Shown here: positions 12,214 to 22,825 of the stretch, one piece after another
How positions within the stretch are numbered: the stretch's first letter is position 1
Layout of the letters: each line of letters opens with the position of its first letter
Source of the DNA: Sodalis sp. dw_96
GTDB taxonomy: Bacteria; Pseudomonadota; Gammaproteobacteria; Enterobacterales; Enterobacteriaceae
Assembly (NCBI RefSeq): GCF_018449575.1
Contig: NZ_JAAVUT010000024.1
Span: 1 to 64,000 of the forward strand
Direction: 5' to 3'
Length of the DNA stretch: 64,000 nt
The notes under the pieces: generated by a model
Database searches by the model: none
What the model was told of the DNA's origin: nothing
Seen by the model: only the letters and a program-made list of their open reading frames with translations
Translations under genes and position numbers: made by a program

Positions 12214-12684
12214 GTGAATCTTAACGCAACAATCCTCGGCCAGGCCATCGCGTTTGTCCTATTTGTCCTGTTCTGCATGAAATACATATGGCCGCCGCTG
12301 ATGGCTGCCATCGAGAAGCGTCAAAAAGAAATTGCTGACGGCCTCGCTTCTGCGGATCTTGCCAAAAAAGAGGTGGACATAGCGCAAGCCAATGCGACCG
12401 ATCAACTGAAGAAAGCGCGAGCCGAAGCCCAGGGAATCATTGAGCAAGCCAATAAACGGAAAGCTCAGATTGTGGACGAAGCGAAAGCGGAAGCAGAAGA
12501 CGAACGCAATAAAATCGTGGCGCAGGCTCAGGCTGAAATCGAAGCCGAAACCAAACGCGCTCGCGAAGAGTTGCGCAAGCAAGTCGCACTGTTGGCTTTA
12601 GCGGGTGCCGAGAAGATTATCGAACGTTCCGTGGATGAAGCTGCCAACAGCGACATCGTAGATAAACTGGTCGCTGAACTTTAG
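12214..12684 (+). CDS. atpF: ATP synthase Fo subunit b
   Basis: Peripheral stalk subunit, 156 aa, equal to E. coli. N-terminal membrane anchor ([20 protein letters not shown]), then a long charged right-handed coiled coil rich in Ala, Lys and Glu. The start is GTG at 12214, as in E. coli atpF, with AAGAGG upstream. Two copies connect Fo to subunits delta and alpha. Confidence 0.97.
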   Translation: MNLNATILGQAIAFVLFVLFCMKYIWPPLMAAIEKRQKEIADGLASADLAKKEVDIAQANATDQLKKARAEAQGIIEQANKRKAQIVDEAKAEAEDERNKIVAQAQAEIEAETKRAREELRKQVALLALAGAEKIIERSVDEAANSDIVDKLVAEL

Positions 12685-12698
12685 GGAGGGAGGGGCTG

Positions 12699-13232
12699 AT
12701 GTCTGAATTAGTAACCGTAGCTCGCCCCTACGCCAAAGCAGCTTTTGACTTTGCCGTCGAGCACCAAAGCGTTGAACATTGGCAAGATATGCTGTCGTTT
12801 ACCGCTGAGGTAAGCCGCAACGATCAGATGGCAGAACTGTTGTCCGGTGCTGTTGCTCCGGAGACGCTGTCGGAAACGTTTATCGCTGTATGTGGTGACC
12901 AACTCGACCCGGCGGGCCAAAACCTGATTAAGGTCATGGCCGAAAATGGGCGCTTGGCAGTTTTGCCTGATGTGCTGGAACAGTTTATTCATCTGCGCGC
13001 GGCGCAGGAATCAACTGTGGAAGTGGAGGTCATTTCTTCCAGCGCACTGAAAGATGAGCAACTGGCGAAGATTACTGCCGCGATGGAAAAACGTCTGTCA
13101 CGCAAAGTTAAGCTGAATTGCAAAATTGATAAGTCTGTCATAGCCGGCGTGATTATTCGCGCGGGCGATATGGTGATAGACGGCAGCGTTCGCGGTCGTC
13201 TCGAACGCCTGACAGACGTATTGCAGTCTTAA
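12699..13232 (+). CDS. atpH: ATP synthase F1 subunit delta
   Basis: Peripheral stalk cap, 177 aa, equal to E. coli. N-terminal helical bundle ([16 protein letters not shown]) that contacts the alpha subunits, and a C-terminal domain with [22 protein letters not shown]. Separated from atpF by 14 bp; GGGAGGG ribosome site. Second to last part of the stator chain in the operon order B-E-F-H. Confidence 0.97.
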   Translation: MSELVTVARPYAKAAFDFAVEHQSVEHWQDMLSFTAEVSRNDQMAELLSGAVAPETLSETFIAVCGDQLDPAGQNLIKVMAENGRLAVLPDVLEQFIHLRAAQESTVEVEVISSSALKDEQLAKITAAMEKRLSRKVKLNCKIDKSVIAGVIIRAGDMVIDGSVRGRLERLTDVLQS

Positions 13233-13244
13233 GGGGACTGGAGC

Positions 13245-14786
13245 ATGCAACTGAATTCCACCGAAATCAGCGAACTGATCAAGCAGCGCATTGCTCAGTT
13301 CAATGTGGTGAGCGAAGCTCACAATGAAGGTACTATCGTCTCCGTGAGTGACGGTATTATCCGTATTCATGGTCTGGCTGAAGTGATGCAGGGCGAAATG
13401 ATAGCGCTGCCCGGCAATCGCTTCGCCATCGCCCTTAACCTGGAACGCGACTCTGTCGGTGCCGTGGTGATGGGGCCTTATGAAGACCTGGCCGAAGGCA
13501 TGAAGGTTAAATGTACCGGCCGTATTCTGGAAGTGCCGGTGGGTCGCGGCCTGTTGGGTCGTGTGGTAAATACCCTGGGTGCGCCTATTGACGGCAAGGG
13601 CCCGGTGGAAAACGACGGTTTCTCCGCTGTCGAGGCGATTGCCCCGGGCGTTATCGAACGTCAATCCGTTGACGAGCCGGTGCAGACCGGTTACAAATCC
13701 GTCGACGCCATGATTCCTATCGGTCGCGGACAGCGCGAACTGATTATCGGCGACCGTCAGACCGGTAAATCCGCTCTGGCAATCGATGCGATCATCAACC
13801 AGCGCGATTCCGGCATAAAATGCGTTTATGTCGCCATCGGCCAGAAAGCCTCCACCGTCGCTAACGTGGTGCGTAAACTGGAAGAACACGGTGCCTTGGC
13901 TAATACCATCGTTGTGGTGGCCACCGCGTCCGAATCCGCAGCCTTGCAATATCTGGCGCCGTATGCCGGCTGTGCCATGGGTGAATATTTCCGCGACCGT
14001 GGCGAAGATTCCCTGATCATCTATGATGATTTGTCGAAACAGGCCGTGGCATACCGTCAAATTTCCCTGTTGCTCCGTCGTCCGCCAGGACGTGAAGCCT
14101 ATCCTGGGGACGTATTTTATCTCCACTCCCGTTTGCTGGAACGGGCATCCCGCGTAAATGCCGAATATGTTGAAGCGTTTACCAAGGGTGAAGTGAAGGG
14201 CAAAACCGGTTCCCTGACCGCATTACCGATCATCGAAACCCAGGCGGGCGACGTTTCAGCGTTTGTTCCGACCAACGTGATTTCCATCACCGACGGCCAG
14301 ATCTTCCTGGAATCCAGCCTGTTCAACGCCGGTATTCGTCCTGCGGTAAACCCCGGTATTTCTGTTTCTCGCGTGGGCGGTGCCGCTCAAACGAAAATCA
14401 TGAAAAAACTGTCCGGCGGTATCCGTACAGCATTGGCGCAGTACCGTGAATTGGCGGCCTTCTCCCAGTTTGCATCCGACCTGGATGAAGCCACCCGCAA
14501 GCAGTTGAATCACGGTCAGAAAGTTACTGAATTGCTTAAGCAGAAACAGTATGCGCCCATGTCGGTGGCTCAGCAGTCACTGGTGCTGTACGCGGCGGAA
14601 CGCGGTTACTTGGAAGATGTTGAACTGGCGAAAGTCGGTGACTTCGAAGCCGCACTTATAGCTTATGTTGATCGCGAACAGGGCGATTTGATGCAACAAA
14701 TCAACCAGACCGGCGCTTATAACGACGATATCGAAGGCAAGCTGAAAGGTATCCTCGATAACTTCAAGGCAACCCAGTCCTGGTAA
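13245..14786 (+). CDS. atpA: ATP synthase F1 subunit alpha
   Basis: Non-catalytic nucleotide-binding subunit, 513 aa, equal to E. coli. P-loop GDRQTGKSA near residue 169; Walker [12 protein letters not shown] near 259; the family signature [17 protein letters not shown] near residue 366. ATG at 13245, 12 bp after atpH, with GGGGACTGGAGC upstream. Confidence 0.98.
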   Translation: MQLNSTEISELIKQRIAQFNVVSEAHNEGTIVSVSDGIIRIHGLAEVMQGEMIALPGNRFAIALNLERDSVGAVVMGPYEDLAEGMKVKCTGRILEVPVGRGLLGRVVNTLGAPIDGKGPVENDGFSAVEAIAPGVIERQSVDEPVQTGYKSVDAMIPIGRGQRELIIGDRQTGKSALAIDAIINQRDSGIKCVYVAIGQKASTVANVVRKLEEHGALANTIVVVATASESAALQYLAPYAGCAMGEYFRDRGEDSLIIYDDLSKQAVAYRQISLLLRRPPGREAYPGDVFYLHSRLLERASRVNAEYVEAFTKGEVKGKTGSLTALPIIETQAGDVSAFVPTNVISITDGQIFLESSLFNAGIRPAVNPGISVSRVGGAAQTKIMKKLSGGIRTALAQYRELAAFSQFASDLDEATRKQLNHGQKVTELLKQKQYAPMSVAQQSLVLYAAERGYLEDVELAKVGDFEAALIAYVDREQGDLMQQINQTGAYNDDIEGKLKGILDNFKATQSW

Positions 14787-14836
14787 TGCAACGTGGCCTG
14801 CTTGAGTGGGCCGCTAAGCTATGAGGAGGAGCAGAG

Positions 14837-15703
14837 ATGGCCAACGCAAAAGAAATACGTACCAAGATCGCCAGCGTGCAGAACACGCAGAAGATCACCA
14901 AAGCGATGGAGATGGTTTCCGCTTCTAAAATGCGTAAATCTCAAGATCGCATGGCGGCCAGCCGTCCTTATGCAGAAACGATGCGTAATGTGATTGGTCA
15001 CCTTGCTTTGGGGAATCTGGAATATAAACACCCCTACCTGGAAGAGCGCAAAGTTAAGCGTGTCGGGTATCTGGTGGTATCCACCGACCGTGGTCTGGCC
15101 GGCGGTCTGAACATTAACCTGTTCAAAAAAGTGCTGACTGATATGAAGGGTTGGAGCGAGAAAGGCGTTGAATCCGAACTGGCTGTTATCGGGTCCAAGG
15201 GCGTCTCTTTCTTTAACGCCATCGGCAGTAAAGTTGTTGCCCAGGTCACCGGTATGGGGGATAACCCCACCTTGTCGGAACTGATCGGTCCGGTAAAAGT
15301 CATGCTGCAGGCCTATGACGAAGGCCGTCTTGATAAGCTCTATATTGTCAGCAATAAATTCATTAATACCATGTCCCAGGTTCCGCAGCTTTTGCAGGTT
15401 TTACCCCTGCCGCCCGCGGAAGACGATGAAAATCTGAAGAAAAAAACCTGGGATTATCTGTATGAGCCTGATCCTAAGTCGCTACTGGATACGTTGCTGC
15501 GTCGTTATGTGGAATCACAGGTTTATCAGGGCGTCGTTGAAAATCTGGCCAGTGAACAGGCCGCGCGCATGGTGGCGATGAAAGCTGCAACGGACAACGG
15601 CAGCAGCCTCATTAAAGAGCTGCAACTGGTTTACAATAAGGCTCGTCAATTCAGCATCACTCAGGAAATCACCGAGATCGTTTCGGGAGCCGCCGCAGTT
15701 TAG
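14837..15703 (+). CDS. atpG: ATP synthase F1 subunit gamma
   Basis: Central rotor shaft, 288 aa (E. coli 287). Long N- and C-terminal helices ([35 protein letters not shown]) that form the coiled coil inside the alpha3beta3 ring, with a Rossmann-like middle. ATG at 14837 after GAGGAGGAGCAG, a very strong ribosome site. Confidence 0.97.
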   Translation: MANAKEIRTKIASVQNTQKITKAMEMVSASKMRKSQDRMAASRPYAETMRNVIGHLALGNLEYKHPYLEERKVKRVGYLVVSTDRGLAGGLNINLFKKVLTDMKGWSEKGVESELAVIGSKGVSFFNAIGSKVVAQVTGMGDNPTLSELIGPVKVMLQAYDEGRLDKLYIVSNKFINTMSQVPQLLQVLPLPPAEDDENLKKKTWDYLYEPDPKSLLDTLLRRYVESQVYQGVVENLASEQAARMVAMKAATDNGSSLIKELQLVYNKARQFSITQEITEIVSGAAAV

Positions 15704-15708
15704 GTTAG

Positions 15709-17118
<1,410 letters not shown>

Positions 17119-17138
17119 CGCTGTGAAAGGAGGGTGAT

Positions 17139-17561
17139 ATGGCTGCAAATACTTACCATCTGGATGTCGTCAGCGCGGAACAGAAAATGTTCTCCGGGCT
17201 GGTGGAAAAAATCCAGGTGACGGGGAGCGAAGGCGAGCTGGGTATCTATCCCGGTCACGCCCCGCTGCTCACTGCCATTAAGCCCGGTATGGTGCGTATC
17301 GTTAAAGAGCATAACGAAGAAGAGTACATTTACCTGTCCGGTGGTGTGCTTGAGGTGCAACCCAGCATCGTTACCGTGCTTGCCGATACCGCTATTCGAG
17401 GCAAAGATCTGGATGAAGCGAGAGCGATGGAATCCAAGCGCATGGCGGAAGAGCATATTAATAATTCCCACGGCGACGTGGATTATGCTCAAGCCTCGGC
17501 TGAGTTGTCCCGGGCTATCGCCAAATTGCGGGTTATTGAATTAACCAAACGTTCCATGTAA
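17139..17561 (+). CDS. atpC: ATP synthase F1 subunit epsilon
   Basis: 140 aa (E. coli 139). N-terminal beta-sandwich ([39 protein letters not shown]) and C-terminal two-helix inhibitory hairpin. Couples rotor to c-ring and inhibits hydrolysis. AAAGGAGGG ribosome site. Last gene of the operon; in E. coli it is directly followed by glmU, whereas here about 5.2 kb of accessory DNA intervenes. Confidence 0.97.
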   Translation: MAANTYHLDVVSAEQKMFSGLVEKIQVTGSEGELGIYPGHAPLLTAIKPGMVRIVKEHNEEEYIYLSGGVLEVQPSIVTVLADTAIRGKDLDEARAMESKRMAEEHINNSHGDVDYAQASAELSRAIAKLRVIELTKRSM

Positions 17562-17577
17562 TCAAGCAATCATTCGT

Positions 17578-17609
17578 AAAAGGCCGGTTCATATTGACCG
17601 GCTTTTTTT
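17578..17609 (+). terminator. Rho-independent terminator of the atp operon
   Basis: GCCGGT...ACCGGC stem (AGGCCGGTTC, loop ATATTG, ACCGGC) followed by seven T, 17 bp after the atpC stop. Confidence 0.85.
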
Positions 17610-17733
17610 ATAAAAAAAATTCTCTATTTTAAAAATCCTCTATTTCAATAAATTATCCAATCTATTAAAAATAATTCAATAACTCATCAAAACGCTGTTA
17701 TACCACTGAAAGTGGTTCAGCATTAAATTGGCG

Positions 17734-17768
17734 TTGACACGTTTCATCACGAGTGATAATCATAATCC
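17734..17768 (+). promoter_or_regulatory. Putative promoter with overlapping Fur-like box upstream of the bacteriocin gene
   Basis: TTGACA at 17734-17739 and GATAAT at 17755-17760 (15-bp spacer, TG-extended), about 170 bp upstream of the toxin start. The -10 overlaps TGATAATCATAATCC (17754-17768), which matches 12 of 14 fixed positions of the 7-1-7 Fur box TGATAATnATTATCA. Several TonB-dependent colicins are iron-regulated, so the arrangement is plausible. No good LexA site (CTG-N10-CAG) was found in the intergenic region. The site call is inference. Confidence 0.35.
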
Positions 17769-17934
17769 TGAGGTGATTTGATAAAAACGCTTAAGTTTAA
17801 CGTTAATTGATTTCTATAAATTATAATCAATGAAGGTATAAAAAATAATATATTAATCTCATTGATGATAAAGCTAATGAGATAACTAGTGCACCAAATG
17901 GATTTCAAATAATTAAACCAGGGAAGATAACACT

Positions 17935-20904
17935 ATGAATTATGGCTTCAACAAAAATCCGTCTTATTTCAAACACAGCTATTGGAACAACAATATTGGA
18001 GCAAGTGGCTCACAATTTAATTTTTCTTCCCCCTATCAAGTAGGGAACATCCCACACCATTTTAATGCGCCTCCGGTAGTGCGGTTTTCCTCGCAGGGTC
18101 CACAGGTTGGTAGAATGGTGTGGGGTTGGCAAGTCAATGCTAAACCCTGCTCGACTCCACCGAGAAAAAATAATGGCATTGAGGTTATTACACTATGTGG
18201 GGGACTGCAACCTCAGCTCAAATACGAATTTGTTCCCTATAAAGACGGGCCTTCAATAAGCACTATCCGCAACGATATCAGCGCTCGCTTATTGAAAGCA
18301 GGGCAAGCGCCTGATATCGGTCATCATGTCCTTGCCGACCATGAGCGTCCTGATTTTATGCGGGTGATAAGACAGCCAACGCGAGAATTTCATTTAGCGC
18401 ATCCCGCAACGGCAGATGCGCAAGAATGTATAAATGCCGGCCATAAGGAGCAAGAACACTACTTTAACTCGCCGATGCCGTTTACGCTCCCTGAAGCGGA
18501 GCAAGCCTTGGCGTGGAGAAACCAGGAATTAGATAACCTCATAAAAGCCAGAAATGAGGTAGAAGCGAAAATCAAAGAAAATCATGAGTGGATTTCCGGG
18601 ATCCAAAGGGGCACGCGTGGTCCTCGAAGTAAGAAATTCTTAGCCCAATTACGCGGTCAAAATCATAAATTATGGCAAACCAGTCAAGCCCTTGAATGGC
18701 GTTGTCAAAACGCCACCACGCGCAGAGATGAAACCGCCGAAAACCTGCAAAAAATCAAGCAAGCCCTCGAGCATAATAAAGAAGCTTATCGAGATAGCAT
18801 AAAGTCTGTCGAGAGGCAGCGGTTTCCAAAAGATCATGTCATTTTTAATGATGAAAGGGCGCGGACTGATGCAACCAGGCAAGAGGAGACGAGATTAGCC
18901 GCTTTAGTCAGGCAAGAATTGGAGAATTACTCTAACGCCTCAATGCCCGCAACGTTGGATGAAGCCCGTGCCACCGCCGAGTCAGGGAAAAAGCATTTAG
19001 AGAACTGCGTCAGGGATAAAAACGCCAGTGAGGCCCTGTATAATGAAAAGCAATCGCGCCTTGAAGCCACCAGAGCTTTGTTAGCGGAAGAGTGGAACGT
19101 TATCGCGGAGCATGAGGTGGCGTTTCTGGAGGAAGAAGTCGCGGCACTCAAGCGCAGCGTTGAAATCCAGGATCAGCGGATTGCCAATGCCCTCACCCGT
19201 GCAACAGAATCTTACCGACAAAAAATACTGGGCTTACACTCAAAAGCTGATTTCGATACGTCTCATGCACTGGCTGAGGAAGCGCAGGCGCAATTCTTTC
19301 AACGCCTGGCGAATCAGCCTGATGACGCTTTAGCGCCGGCGGAGGCCGACGAAGGACAATCGCCAGCGGCGCATATCTCCCCTACACCGCCTGTAAATCA
19401 GGAAAACAGGCCAGAAAGCGCAACGACATCCTTAGGCAAACAGCGTATTCCCGCATTGGTCAGCCTGGCCGCCCTCTCTTCTGAGATTGTCGACAGAGCC
19501 GCCCGGCGTGCTGAGCGGCAAGCCAATCAGCACGCTGTTTTAGCGAGCCCTGGAGGGGCGGTATCGGCTGTGGCTGAACATGAATCCAGCGCACACCCGA
19601 GCAGCACAAACCCGCCGCCGGCAAATCACGCGGTCGTAAGCACCGCCCTTGGCGCTTCAGCTCTAGCTTTAGCGTCTACCAACACCTTAGCCGCCTCAGG
19701 CGCAATCACCGGTGCATCAGTGGATCTCGGCGGGCTTGCGGCAACAGCGGCACGAACACTAGGCGCAGAGTTTGCCGGGGCAGCGGGCCAAATGCTATCA
19801 GCTCCAGCCATCGCGATAGGGGCGATGCTCTACTCGCCAAAAGTCGGGGTAGGCAGCGATATTGTGCCGGGCCGTAGTCAAAAGCCGATTATCAAACCCA
19901 AGCCCCAATTTGGCGCCAAAACACCGGCACAATCAATCAATAGACCTGTTACTTCAAGGGTCCCGGCCGGAAACGGCATAAAACCGCCGCTGGCGACCAA
20001 GCCCGCGTTTGACCGTGCCAGTCTTGATGCACAACGGCTTCAAGCATTGAAACAGGCAACCGCTCAAACTGGTATAACTCCCTTGTCGAGCCCCGTCGCC
20101 GCAGAACCATTCAAACAAGCTGCTGCGGCGCTTGATAAAGCTGCCGCCGCGCTGCAAGACGCCGCTTGTCTCGACAATCCGCTGTGCGTGGGGAAACTGA
20201 TTCTGGGAGGAGATGGCCGTAATACCACGGAAACCGTGCCTGTCGCGGATAACCTGACAGGCGGTAAACTTGAAAACCCGCTACCGATCCATGATAATAA
20301 AACCGTACTGATTTCACCGGATCAGCGGGGGGAGCAGGGAGCCCATCATACCGGGAACGCGGATAGCATGGAGAGCCGCGACGAAGAGAACGGTAGGTCT
20401 AAGCCAAATTTGGGCAAGGACATAGCGAATGCCACCGTTGCTGATAAAGCCGAACTTGGCGGAGTAAGCTCGGGAACGCCAGGGAGTTGGGAACCTGGGG
20501 ATGAGCAAAAAGCCCGCAATGAAGAATCTCAAAAGACAAATGAGATTCAGAGTCAGGATAAAACTTCGCCTGAAGGTGCTGAAAAATTAGTTTGGGATTC
20601 TTGGCAAAATCAGCCTAAGGCAACTATCAATGGCCGTCAATATGCCCAAATTGGTGATCGATATTACGCGCAACATGCGGTAGACAGGATGCAGCCATCA
20701 AGCCTTGGCTCACCCGCAGGTACAGTCGGACCTGGCAGGAACGTCACTCCTAACATGGTAGAACACGTTATCAAGACAGGTTCGCCTCAAAACAATATTG
20801 TTGATGGAGTAGCTCGTACTACTTTTTGGAGCGGTGACGTAGGAGTTGTAACTGAAAACAATGGCAATGTAGTTGTTACTATTTTGCGTAGGAGTGGCAT
20901 ATGA
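17935..20904 (+). CDS. Colicin/S-type pyocin-like bacteriocin (polymorphic toxin)
   Basis: 989-aa modular toxin. Residues 1-95: Asn/Gly/aromatic-rich, no signal peptide. About 165-460: long charged helices suggesting a coiled-coil receptor-binding rod, with two related segments beginning FTLPEAEQALAWRN and ATLDEARATAESGK. About 540-645: Ala/Gly-rich hydrophobic stretch ending in SPKVGVGSDIVPG, a pattern typical of the S-pyocin/colicin translocation domain. Residues 677-810: 400-bp segment duplicated downstream. About 885-989: killing domain with ATINGRQYAQ, QHAVDRMQ and a C-terminal VVTENNGNVVVTILRR strand, resembling small RNase toxins with a HA.DRMQ motif; activity unproven. The ATG follows AGGGAAG. 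Its stop overlaps the next gene by 4 bp (ATGA). No lysis gene seen. It sits between atpC and glmU, a core junction, so it is probably acquired. Confidence 0.75.
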   Translation: MNYGFNKNPSYFKHSYWNNNIGASGSQFNFSSPYQVGNIPHHFNAPPVVRFSSQGPQVGRMVWGWQVNAKPCSTPPRKNNGIEVITLCGGLQPQLKYEFVPYKDGPSISTIRNDISARLLKAGQAPDIGHHVLADHERPDFMRVIRQPTREFHLAHPATADAQECINAGHKEQEHYFNSPMPFTLPEAEQALAWRNQELDNLIKARNEVEAKIKENHEWISGIQRGTRGPRSKKFLAQLRGQNHKLWQTSQALEWRCQNATTRRDETAENLQKIKQALEHNKEAYRDSIKSVERQRFPKDHVIFNDERARTDATRQEETRLAALVRQELENYSNASMPATLDEARATAESGKKHLENCVRDKNASEALYNEKQSRLEATRALLAEEWNVIAEHEVAFLEEEVAALKRSVEIQDQRIANALTRATESYRQKILGLHSKADFDTSHALAEEAQAQFFQRLANQPDDALAPAEADEGQSPAAHISPTPPVNQENRPESATTSLGKQRIPALVSLAALSSEIVDRAARRAERQANQHAVLASPGGAVSAVAEHESSAHPSSTNPPPANHAVVSTALGASALALASTNTLAASGAITGASVDLGGLAATAARTLGAEFAGAAGQMLSAPAIAIGAMLYSPKVGVGSDIVPGRSQKPIIKPKPQFGAKTPAQSINRPVTSRVPAGNGIKPPLATKPAFDRASLDAQRLQALKQATAQTGITPLSSPVAAEPFKQAAAALDKAAAALQDAACLDNPLCVGKLILGGDGRNTTETVPVADNLTGGKLENPLPIHDNKTVLISPDQRGEQGAHHTGNADSMESRDEENGRSKPNLGKDIANATVADKAELGGVSSGTPGSWEPGDEQKARNEESQKTNEIQSQDKTSPEGAEKLVWDSWQNQPKATINGRQYAQIGDRYYAQHAVDRMQPSSLGSPAGTVGPGRNVTPNMVEHVIKTGSPQNNIVDGVARTTFWSGDVGVVTENNGNVVVTILRRSGI
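19965..20364 (+). repeat. 400-bp direct repeat, copy A (inside the bacteriocin gene)
   Basis: Codes for residues 677-810 of the bacteriocin, from AGNGIKPPLA to QGAHHTGN. Matches copy B (21277-21676) over 400 bp with no gaps and five substitutions, in the same reading frame. Similarity stops abruptly after GGAT at 20364. Confidence 0.97.
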
Positions 20905-21167
20905 GTGATTGGATCTATCCTGAGGTAATTAATCATCTCAAGAAATCATGTAATGATTTTCTCGATGAAAAAATAACGATTCAAAATATTCAAGAAGAGA
21001 TTCTTAGTGCCGAAAATCAGGTGGTTGCGCTTGAAGAAAAATGGCTTCGTACTATCTTGTTTGACGCAGAAAACAAGATTGAACTTTTAAATTATACCAT
21101 CAATGAAAATGAATTGGTAAGTTCAATAAAACCTATAGTCCAGCATGTCTTGAATAAAATACAATAA
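20901..21167 (+). CDS. Putative immunity protein for the bacteriocin
   Basis: 88-aa acidic, helical protein (MSDWIYPEVINHLKKSCNDF to VQHVLNKIQ). Its ATG overlaps the toxin stop in ATGA, the normal arrangement for a cognate immunity gene, which must be made together with the toxin. The sequence is AT-rich compared with the toxin body, as is common in recently acquired immunity genes. No named family recognised; the role is inferred from position. Confidence 0.6.
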   Translation: MSDWIYPEVINHLKKSCNDFLDEKITIQNIQEEILSAENQVVALEEKWLRTILFDAENKIELLNYTINENELVSSIKPIVQHVLNKIQ

Positions 21168-21276
21168 CACCCCGACGGCCTCATGGTGTGAGGATGGGGC
21201 CTAATAGTCATAATACCGCGCCAGCCGCTCAACAGTTGTAACGACAAAACTATTGCTAAGCAAAAAAGTCGGATGT
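21168..21276. other. Short spacer between immunity gene and orphan cassette
   Basis: 109 bp. Contains a hairpin CCTCA-TGGTG-TGAGG (21179-21193) without a T-run. Its end, AAAAGTCGG (about 21265), is also present in the intact toxin just before the codons for GVGSDIVPG (about 19844). The orphan may therefore be a deletion relic that once had more upstream toxin sequence. Confidence 0.4.
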
Positions 21277-22074
21277 GGCCGGAAACGGCATAAAACCGCC
21301 GCTGGCGGCCAAGCCCGCGTTTGACCGTGCCAGTCTTGATGCACAACGGCTTCAAGCATTGAAACAGGCAACCGCTCAAACTGGTATAACTCCCTTGTCG
21401 AGCCCCGTCGCCGCAGAACCATTCAAACAAGCTGCTGCGGCGCTTGATAAAGCTGCCGCCGCGCTGCAAGACGCCGCTTGTCTCGACAATCCGCTGTGCG
21501 TGGGGAAACTGATTCTGGGAGGAGATGGCCGTAATACCACGGAAACCGTGCCTGTCGCGGATAACCTGACAGGCGGTAAACTTGAAAACCCGCTGCCGAT
21601 CCAGGATAATAAAACCGTACTGATTTCACCGGATCAGCGGGGGGAGCACGGAGCCCATCATACCGGGAACGTGGATGGTAAGCCGGATACGGACGGAAAT
21701 ACGACGGTAGGTCCGATATATGATACAGTAAATAAAGTTGTTCCGAATTATGTTTCTGAAAATCAGGAAGACCGCGATAATTTAGGTGATTTTACAGGGA
21801 AAAGTGGTGCGCCAATTAATGTATTACCGGGTTCGAACGCTCCTACGACTATCAATGGTAGAGAATTCTCAGCTCATGCACTAGATAGAATGCAGGAAGA
21901 GGTATACCACCGTCAGCTATTGATAGTGCCATAAAAAATGGTAGTATTTATCCAACCAAACCAGGAACTACCGGATATTTTGATCCGATTAATAAAATAC
22001 GAGTTATAATTAATTCTGAATCAGGAGCGGTAGTTACTGTGATCCCTGGAGCACCCACTAATGAAAAAAAATGA
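21275..22074 (+). pseudogene. Orphan bacteriocin C-terminal cassette, frameshifted
   Basis: Truncated 3' end of a second toxin allele. 21275-21676 repeats the bacteriocin segment, then a different linker (GKPDTDGNTTVGPIYDTVNK) and a different tip start TTINGREFSAHALDRMQ. The frame opens at GTG 21275 without a clear ribosome site and stops at 21934 after MQEEVYHRQLLIVP. Adding one A in the GAAGAG at about 21896-21900 restores MQERGIPPSAIDSAIKNG and an open frame to the TGA at 22072-22074, giving a C-terminus VVTVIPGAPTNEKK. The restored end overlaps the next gene by 14 bp. It has no N-terminal receptor or translocation domains, so it can only act after recombination with the full gene. Confidence 0.8.
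21277..21676 (+). repeat. 400-bp direct repeat, copy B (start of orphan cassette)
   Basis: Partner of 19965-20364, offset 1312 bp. Differences are five single substitutions (for example GCGACC to GCGGCC and CCATGA to CCAGGA). Same phase relative to the toxin frame, so crossover anywhere in the repeat would yield an in-frame chimera. Confidence 0.97.
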
Positions 22075-22336
22075 AAATTTCTCACAACAAGTGAAAACAA
22101 TCTTGTTGAATGATTGGGATCCGATTGGAATAAAAGATCTACCAGAAGCTAATGATGAATATGATGATTATGTGTTTACAGTATGTGAAATGATTTCAGA
22201 GGGTAAACATGAATCTGATTTTTATGATTTTTTATTCTGGGTAGAGTCAGAAAGGATCTGTTTACATGTAAATACTGAGCATATTAAATCAATAGCAGAA
22301 AAATTAGAGAGATTGACATTAGCATCTTCATCTTAA
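22061..22336 (+). CDS. Putative immunity protein of the orphan toxin cassette
   Basis: 91 aa, AT-rich. Contains LLNDWDPIGIKDLPEANDEY DDY-type sequence at residues 14-35; this DPIG...P.A.DEYD.Y pattern is one I know from small immunity-like proteins beside polymorphic toxin tips. It starts inside the last codons of the restored orphan toxin frame (14-bp overlap). It differs from the first immunity protein, as expected if each is specific for its own toxin tip. It could protect the cell from related bacteriocins even though its toxin is broken. Confidence 0.65.
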   Translation: MKKNENFSQQVKTILLNDWDPIGIKDLPEANDEYDDYVFTVCEMISEGKHESDFYDFLFWVESERICLHVNTEHIKSIAEKLERLTLASSS

Positions 22337-22825
22337 ACAGTCTGGCCGGTTGAAAGCCCGGCTTCTCCGTTAGCATTATTCTCAGCCATAGTAATTTGCC
22401 TTATTTGTCGCTTGTGGTAAGCGTGTCGGAGGGTAGCGCGGGCGAGTGTCGCAGCTTTAAGGACGCTCGACGCCGGTGGACTATAAACTTAAAGGCAGTC
22501 TCCGGCTTCTGCTATAGCCGCTGTGCCTAGTGTGGAATGAAGTACTCTCTAGATGTTCACGTCGTAGTCATCATTCCCCAACTTATTTTGTATTCAAAAA
22601 AAAGTCTTCTCGTTATGTCGCCTTACATCGCTCGTTTTGACCTGTTTTTCCTCCTGGAACCCCCTTCCGCCGCCGCCAATTGCCCAATTCACCCGGTTCA
22701 GGGTAATATTTTATCCACTACGGCTAATCTGCGGCCATAATGCATTTTGCTGACCAAAATATGTAGTAATCCCGGTTATGAACGGGTTTACTTTCGTCTA
22801 TTGAATTTGATTCATCAGGATAGTT
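22337..22825. other. Non-coding remnant region before glmU
   Basis: 489 bp between the orphan immunity gene and glmU. A small hairpin GCCGG-TTGAAAGC-CCGGC occurs just after the immunity stop (about 22347), without a T-run. No convincing gene, tRNA or insertion-sequence end. The last 100 bp probably hold the glmU promoter. The right edge of the island should lie somewhere here. Confidence 0.5.

Noticed and set aside
13098-14126. 342-codon frame on the minus strand inside atpH/atpA
   Set aside because: Antisense shadow of highly biased atpA codons; His/Gln-rich with no family pattern.
17706-17720. CTGAAAGTGGTTCAG palindrome as a LexA box
   Set aside because: The CTG and CAG are 9, not 10, bases apart and the interior lacks the TATATATA pattern.
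21179-21193. Hairpin after the first immunity gene as terminator
   Set aside because: Five-pair stem without a T-run; too weak to call.
22537-22740. 67-codon frame before glmU
   Set aside because: No ribosome site; unlikely sequence; overlaps the probable glmU promoter.
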